DNA of 64,000 nucleotides from Duganella margarita (GTDB lineage: Bacteria; Pseudomonadota; Gammaproteobacteria; Burkholderiales; Burkholderiaceae_D), in NCBI RefSeq assembly GCF_009857535.1, contig NZ_WWCS01000012.1, forward strand, positions 1 through 64,000, read 5' to 3'. The translations under genes and the position numbers were made by a program. Below the pieces are notes generated by a model. That model worked only from the letters and a program-made list of their open reading frames with translations, searched no databases and was not told the origin of the DNA. Position 1 is the stretch's first letter; every line of letters begins with the position of its first letter. Positions 60,179-64,000 of this stretch are shown here, piece after piece.

Positions 60179-60773
60179 TCTCTCCAAATTCAGCTTCAAA
60201 GACCAGGCGTTTAAACTGCGCGAGAGCGCCATCCTGGACGCGACCACCTCGGTACTGGGCAGCAAGGGCTATGACTTGATGACCATGGACGATGTGGCGG
60301 GCGCCGTTGGCATCTCCAAACCCAGCCTGTACAAGCACTTCAAATCCAAGGAAGAACTGGTGGGCGAGGCGTTGATCCGCCTGCTGGACGGCGCCATCGA
60401 TCAGATGGCGGCGATGGATGCAACGCTGACGCCGGTGCAGAAACTGTCGGCCCTGCTGGAGTGGGCGCTACGGGTGCGGCTGGCCGGCGGCCTGCCATTC
60501 CTGCCGTCGACCAGCCCGCATGTGCGGGATATGTTGATGCGCAACGTCAAATACATGCTGCGCGTGGTCAAGCTGAACCGCCAGCTGGAAGGGCTGGTCA
60601 AGCAGGCGCAGAAGGACGGCGACCTGAACGCCGCCTTGCCGAGCGACGTGATCCTGTTCAGCTACTATGCCCGCACCTGCGATCCCGCCGTGGAATTCCT
60701 GAGCAAATTCAGCAAGATGAGCGATGACGCCATCGTGCAGCACATGCTGACGGTGGCGTTCAAGGGCCTCTGA
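60171..60773 (+). CDS. TetR-family transcriptional regulator
   Basis: 200 residues: a TetR HTH (about 15-65, TMDDVAGAVGISKPSLYKHFKSKEELV) and a helical ligand domain. The ATG lies inside the conserved block of control region B, with no good RBS, so it may be translated from a short or leaderless transcript. It is divergent from the lipid operon. Ligand unknown; lipid or oxidised product is plausible. Confidence 0.9.
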   Translation: MSILSKFSFKDQAFKLRESAILDATTSVLGSKGYDLMTMDDVAGAVGISKPSLYKHFKSKEELVGEALIRLLDGAIDQMAAMDATLTPVQKLSALLEWALRVRLAGGLPFLPSTSPHVRDMLMRNVKYMLRVVKLNRQLEGLVKQAQKDGDLNAALPSDVILFSYYARTCDPAVEFLSKFSKMSDDAIVQHMLTVAFKGL

Positions 60774-60777
60774 CGTC

Positions 60778-60797
60778 ATTCCCGCACACGCGGGAAT
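60778..60797. repeat. REP-like short hairpin (ATTCCCGC / GCGGGAAT)
   Basis: ATTCCCGC, a 4-base loop and GCGGGAAT make a perfect 8-bp stem just after the tetR stop. The TCATTCCCGC...GCGGGAATCCA form is a common dispersed extragenic palindrome of betaproteobacteria. May help termination, but lacks a T-run. Confidence 0.6.
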
Positions 60798-60849
60798 CCA
60801 TGCGCCGCTTGCAAGCCAGCGCAGTGAGGATGCCCGCAATTGCGCAGAA

Positions 60850-62013
60850 CTATTGGCCGGCGGCGCTAGAGCGCAGCAGCTGGCCTTTCAGCTTGCCGTT
60901 TTCCACCGACGCCACAATGGCGTTGACGATGGAACCGCCCTTGGCGTCCAGTCCTTCCACGCTGGCCGGATTGTATTGTCCCGGCAGCTTGCGGAAGGCC
61001 TGATCCATCTGCGCGCGGATGGCGGTGGCGTCGCTGACGGTGCCGGCCAGCTTCATCGCTGCAATGGTGGCGTGCACTGCGGTGTAGTTGAGCGCCACTT
61101 CGCTGCTGGGGTCCTTGCCCTCGTTCAGCTTGCGGTAGCGCGAGGTGAAGGCGACCGCATCCGGCCGGTCGTCGCCGCTCATCGGCATCACGCCGACCGC
61201 GCCCTCCAGCGTACTGTAACCGCCGGTGATCTTCGCCATCTCGTCCAGCTTGGCCTGGTCCAGCACGATGAACGCGCCCTTGAAGCCCAGTTCGCGCGCC
61301 TGCTTGGCCACCAGTGCGGTCGGTTCCGACGCGCCGCCGATGAACAGCACATCCGGCTTGGCCTGGATCACGCGGCTGACGCCGCTGTAGAAGTCGGCCG
61401 CCTTGTTATATGACATCGGATTATCCGCCACCACTTTGCCGCCCGCCGCTTCCCACGCCGGCTTGAAGGCGGCTGACCAGGCCTTGGCGTAGTCGTGATC
61501 GGCCTGGGCCAGCGCCACGTTCTTGCCGTATTTGCTCATCGCCGCCTTGATGAAGGGCGAGATATAAGTAGTGAAGTCGGGCGGAATGCGCACCGTCAGC
61601 TTGTTGCCGCGCTCGGTCGCGGCAGGCAGGCTGGTGTAGGCCAGCAGCAGTACCTTCAGTTTTTCATTGGCGGCCTGCGCCGCGAATACGCCTCCAGAAT
61701 GCGGCACCAGCACGGCGGCGGTCTGGTGCTGCTGCACCAGGCGTTGCAGGTTGATGCCGGTTTCGCTGGGGTTGTACTTGTCGTCCAGTGCGACGATCTC
61801 GACCTTGTAGCGCTTGCCGGCGATCTCGACCGGTGCCGCGCTGATTTCCGCAGCGGCCATCTGCATGCCGTTCAGCACGCTCTTACCGTACAGCGCGGCG
61901 CCGCCGCTCAGCGGGCCGGAATAGCCGATCTTGATGGTGTCCTGCGCATACGCGCCGCCGACGGCCAGGCTCAGCGCAAGCGCTACTGCTTTGAAGCGGG
62001 GGAATTGGTACAT
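60850..62013 (-). CDS. Branched-chain-amino-acid-type ABC substrate-binding protein
   Basis: 387 residues with a signal peptide (VALALSLAVGGAYAQD) and the Peripla_BP_6 fold: IKIGYSGPLSGGAALYGKSV, VLVPHSGGVFAAQAANE. GAAGGAGACG precedes the ATG. Last in the operon after livF; substrate could be a branched amino acid or an aromatic or amide compound. Confidence 0.92.
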   Translation of the reverse strand: MYQFPRFKAVALALSLAVGGAYAQDTIKIGYSGPLSGGAALYGKSVLNGMQMAAAEISAAPVEIAGKRYKVEIVALDDKYNPSETGINLQRLVQQHQTAAVLVPHSGGVFAAQAANEKLKVLLLAYTSLPAATERGNKLTVRIPPDFTTYISPFIKAAMSKYGKNVALAQADHDYAKAWSAAFKPAWEAAGGKVVADNPMSYNKAADFYSGVSRVIQAKPDVLFIGGASEPTALVAKQARELGFKGAFIVLDQAKLDEMAKITGGYSTLEGAVGVMPMSGDDRPDAVAFTSRYRKLNEGKDPSSEVALNYTAVHATIAAMKLAGTVSDATAIRAQMDQAFRKLPGQYNPASVEGLDAKGGSIVNAIVASVENGKLKGQLLRSSAAGQ

Positions 62014-62048
62014 GGTACGTCTCCTTCATTATAAGTATGACCACAATG

Positions 62049-62756
62049 CTAGGCGCCGATATAGGCCTTGCGCACTTGCTCGTTGCCGAGCAATTCTTCA
62101 CGACTTCCTTCCAGGACGATCCGGCCCTGTTCGATGACGTAGGCGCGGCTGGCGATATTCAGCGCCGCATAGGCGTTCTGTTCCGCCAGCAGCACCGTGG
62201 TGCCGGCTTGATTGATGCGGGCGATGATCTCGAACATCTGCCTGACCACCAGCGGCGCCAGCCCGAGCGACGGTTCATCCAGCAGCAGCGCCTTGGGCCG
62301 GCCCATCAGCGCGCGGCCGATGGCCACCATCTGCTGCTGGCCGCCGGATAGCGACCCGGCCGGGCAGTCCTTCTTTTCATGCAGGATGGGGAACAGCGCA
62401 AACACTTCATCGAGCAGGCGCTGGCTGCCCTTGCCGTCGCGCCGGTGGACGTAGCCGCCCAGCGTCAGGTTCTTCAGCACCGACATGCCCGGGAACAGCT
62501 TGCGGCCTTCCGGGCAATGCACCAGGCCATCCTCGACAATCTGCGACGGCTTGCGGCCGACCAGTTCTCGTCCGCCGAAGCGGATGCTGCCGCCGCTGGC
62601 GCGCTGCAAGCCGCTCACGGCGTGGAAGATGGAGCTTTTGCCGGCGCCGTTGGCGCCAAGCAGCACCACCAGTTCACCCTCGTCGGCGTGGATGTCGACA
62701 CCGTGCAGCGCCTGGAAGTTGCCGTAGAGCAGCGATACCTTGTCAAGCGTGAGCAT
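62049..62756 (-). CDS. livF: ABC transporter ATPase (LivF-type)
   Basis: 235 residues. Walker A GANGAGKSS, signature LSGGQQQMVAIGRAL, Walker B ALLLDEPSLGLAP. Matches LivF in length and the C-terminal GSREELLGNEQVRKAYIG. Overlaps livG by 14 bp. Confidence 0.93.
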   Translation of the reverse strand: MLTLDKVSLLYGNFQALHGVDIHADEGELVVLLGANGAGKSSIFHAVSGLQRASGGSIRFGGRELVGRKPSQIVEDGLVHCPEGRKLFPGMSVLKNLTLGGYVHRRDGKGSQRLLDEVFALFPILHEKKDCPAGSLSGGQQQMVAIGRALMGRPKALLLDEPSLGLAPLVVRQMFEIIARINQAGTTVLLAEQNAYAALNIASRAYVIEQGRIVLEGSREELLGNEQVRKAYIGA

Positions 62757-63507
62757 GGTCGCTCCCGAGGTAGGCTTCGATGACGACCGGGTTGGCGCGC
62801 ACTTCGGCCGGCGTGCCTTCGGCGATCTTTTCGCCGTAGTTCAGCACCAGGATCTTGTCGGCCAGGTTCATGATCATGTCCATCTTGTGTTCGATCAGGC
62901 AGATGGTCAGGCCGCTGCGCTTCATTTTGCGGATCAGGTCGGCGAGGCCAACGGTCTCTTCCGGATTGACGCCGCCGGCTGGCTCGTCCAGCAACAGCAG
63001 CGTAGGATCGGTGGCCAGTGCCAGCGCGAAGGCGACGCGTTTGCGCTCTTCCTGCGAAATGTCGCCGGCCAGCCGCGCCTCGATGTGCGCCAGACCGACG
63101 AAATCCAGCGCCTCGCGGGCCTTGCGGCGGCAGGCGGCTTCCTCGTCGCGCAGGCGGCGGGTGCCGACTATCACGTCCAACAGGTTGGATCGGGTGCGCA
63201 GGCGGTGGCCGACGATCAGGTTGTCTACCACGCTGGCGTTGTCGAACAGCGTGGTGGACTGGAAGGTACGGCCGACGCCGATGCACGCCATCTGGTCGGC
63301 GCGCAGACCGGTGACGTCGCGGCCATCGATGACGATGCGGCCCTCGCTGAGCGGCATCGCGCCGCTGATCAGATTGAAGAAGGTGGTCTTGCCGGCCCCG
63401 TTCGGCCCGATGATGGCGTTGATGGTGCCGCGCTCGAAGCCGACGCTGATGCCATTGACGGCGGTTAGCCCGCCGAAGCGTTTGGTCACGGAAGTCAGTT
63501 CAAGCAC
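62743..63507 (-). CDS. livG: ABC transporter ATPase (LivG-type)
   Basis: 254 residues from a GTG at 63507, after GAAGGAG. Walker A GPNGAGKTT, IGVGRTFQSTTLF (LivG style), and the ABC signature replaced by DISQEERKRVAFALAL, so the usual LSGG reads ISQE. Walker B LLLLDEPAGGVNP and switch His in LIEHKMDMI. It overlaps livM (8 bp) and livF (14 bp). Confidence 0.9.
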   Translation of the reverse strand: MLELTSVTKRFGGLTAVNGISVGFERGTINAIIGPNGAGKTTFFNLISGAMPLSEGRIVIDGRDVTGLRADQMACIGVGRTFQSTTLFDNASVVDNLIVGHRLRTRSNLLDVIVGTRRLRDEEAACRRKAREALDFVGLAHIEARLAGDISQEERKRVAFALALATDPTLLLLDEPAGGVNPEETVGLADLIRKMKRSGLTICLIEHKMDMIMNLADKILVLNYGEKIAEGTPAEVRANPVVIEAYLGSDHAHA

Positions 63508-64000
63508 GGCTGACTCCTTCACTGGTGACCAGGGGCACCGGCGGCGCGGCCGCCTGTTGCGCCGCCTTGCGCTTGCGCCGCGCCATCCACGTGCCGACGA
63601 TGCCATGCGGCAGGAAGATCACCAGCGCCACCAGCATCGGGCCGAACACCACGAAGCGGTAGTCTTGCAGGAACTGCAACTGCTGCGTCAGCCACGGCAT
63701 GCCGATCGCACCCAGCAGCGGACCGGCCATGGTGCCGATGCCGCCGATCAGCATATACATCGTCATGTCGAAGGTATGCTCGACGCTGGCCAGCTCGGGG
63801 CCGAGGAAGCGCACATAGCCGGCATACAGTCCGCCCGCCAGTCCCGCAAAGAACACCGACAGCATGAAGGCCAGCAGCTTGTTGCGCATCAGGTTGATGC
63901 CGAGCGCCTGCGCCAGCTCGTCGCCGTTGCGGATCGCCACAAAAGTGCGGCCCAGCAGCGAGTTGACGATGCGGTGCATGAGCCACATGCTCAGCGCCAG
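63500..64000 (-). CDS. livM: ABC transporter permease (LivM-type), N-terminus beyond window
   Basis: The last 166 residues lie in the window and the frame is open to its edge. The EAA-like loop AIRNGDELAQALGINLMRNKLLAF and hydrophobic segments (SVFFAGLAGGLYAGYV, MYMLIGGIGTMAGPLLGAIG) are those of LivM. The tail is basic, then Ala/Pro-rich. First visible gene of the leftward transport operon; a livH would be expected further upstream. Confidence 0.9.
   Translation of the reverse strand: MALSMWLMHRIVNSLLGRTFVAIRNGDELAQALGINLMRNKLLAFMLSVFFAGLAGGLYAGYVRFLGPELASVEHTFDMTMYMLIGGIGTMAGPLLGAIGMPWLTQQLQFLQDYRFVVFGPMLVALVIFLPHGIVGTWMARRKRKAAQQAAAPPVPLVTSEGVSRA

Noticed and set aside
60774..60849. A CRISPR repeat or insertion-sequence end around ATTCCCGC
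   Set aside because: Single hairpin, no spacer array, no transposase; better seen as a REP-like palindrome.

Overview
The window is GC-rich, densely coded Gram-negative chromosome. Porins, TonB receptors, a PEP-CTERM surface protein, AcnB and many LysR, TetR and AraC regulators suggest a betaproteobacterium, most like Oxalobacteraceae (Duganella/Massilia type). That placement is inference from gene content; there is no rRNA or marker gene to prove it. No tRNA, rRNA, CRISPR array, integrase or complete insertion sequence was recognised.

The most striking region is 1-6346, a light-sensing locus built around one divergent control region (about 1423-1574). Leftward run folE, a BLUF blue-light flavoprotein and an FAD oxidoreductase cut by the window edge. 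Rightward run a p-coumaroyl-CoA-ligase-like enzyme with an ACP-like N-terminus, a photoactive yellow protein (PYP) with Tyr42, Glu46 and Cys69 at their classical positions, a PAS-PAS-GGDEF protein and a PAS-GGDEF-EAL protein. The last three overlap by 4 bp each, so a PYP photoreceptor is translationally coupled to c-di-GMP enzymes. The control region is closely repeated, with the same 15-bp gap between its first two blocks, 58 kb away at 60104-60178. There it separates a TetR gene from an eight-gene, fully overlapping operon (53263-60073): FAD oxidase, DUF1365, cyclopropane-fatty-acid-synthase-like methyltransferase, chalcone-isomerase-like protein, MFS, DUF3833, SDR and an NTF2-like protein. 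Gene sets of this kind are known from light and singlet-oxygen regulons. The two loci therefore look like one regulon.

Other regions, left to right: a catalase-like peroxidase with cytochrome b561 (6452-8064); a methyltransferase, MFS, binding protein and porin with a divergent LysR (8106-13262); a catalase-like/unknown/DyP peroxidase operon (13678-16835); an esterase (17161-18120); a GlxA-type AraC gene apparently fused by deletion to a headless TehA-type gene (19045-20824); a ProV/ProWX osmoprotectant transporter (21132-24418); an anion transporter, CPBP protease and D-lactate dehydrogenase (24513-27767); and a siderophore receptor (27777-29891).

From 30056 to 38455 lies a lipid A modification and two-component region. 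A PmrA/QseB-type regulator and kinase precede arnT and an ArnA-decarboxylase-like gene. A second, paralogous kinase is preceded by a regulator reduced in frame to its first 33 and last 21 residues. PmrA-box-like repeats (TTAA cores 11 bp apart) lie before the remnant, arnT and the arnA-like gene.

The right part carries a PEP-CTERM protein, acnB with a candidate operator, a LamG phosphoesterase, MipA, a TonB receptor, a GNAT and DUF4431 pair, an AraC regulator, an amidase, an M17 N-terminal-domain protein and a KgtP-like transporter. The window ends in a branched-chain amino-acid-type ABC operon (60850-64000) cut by the edge.
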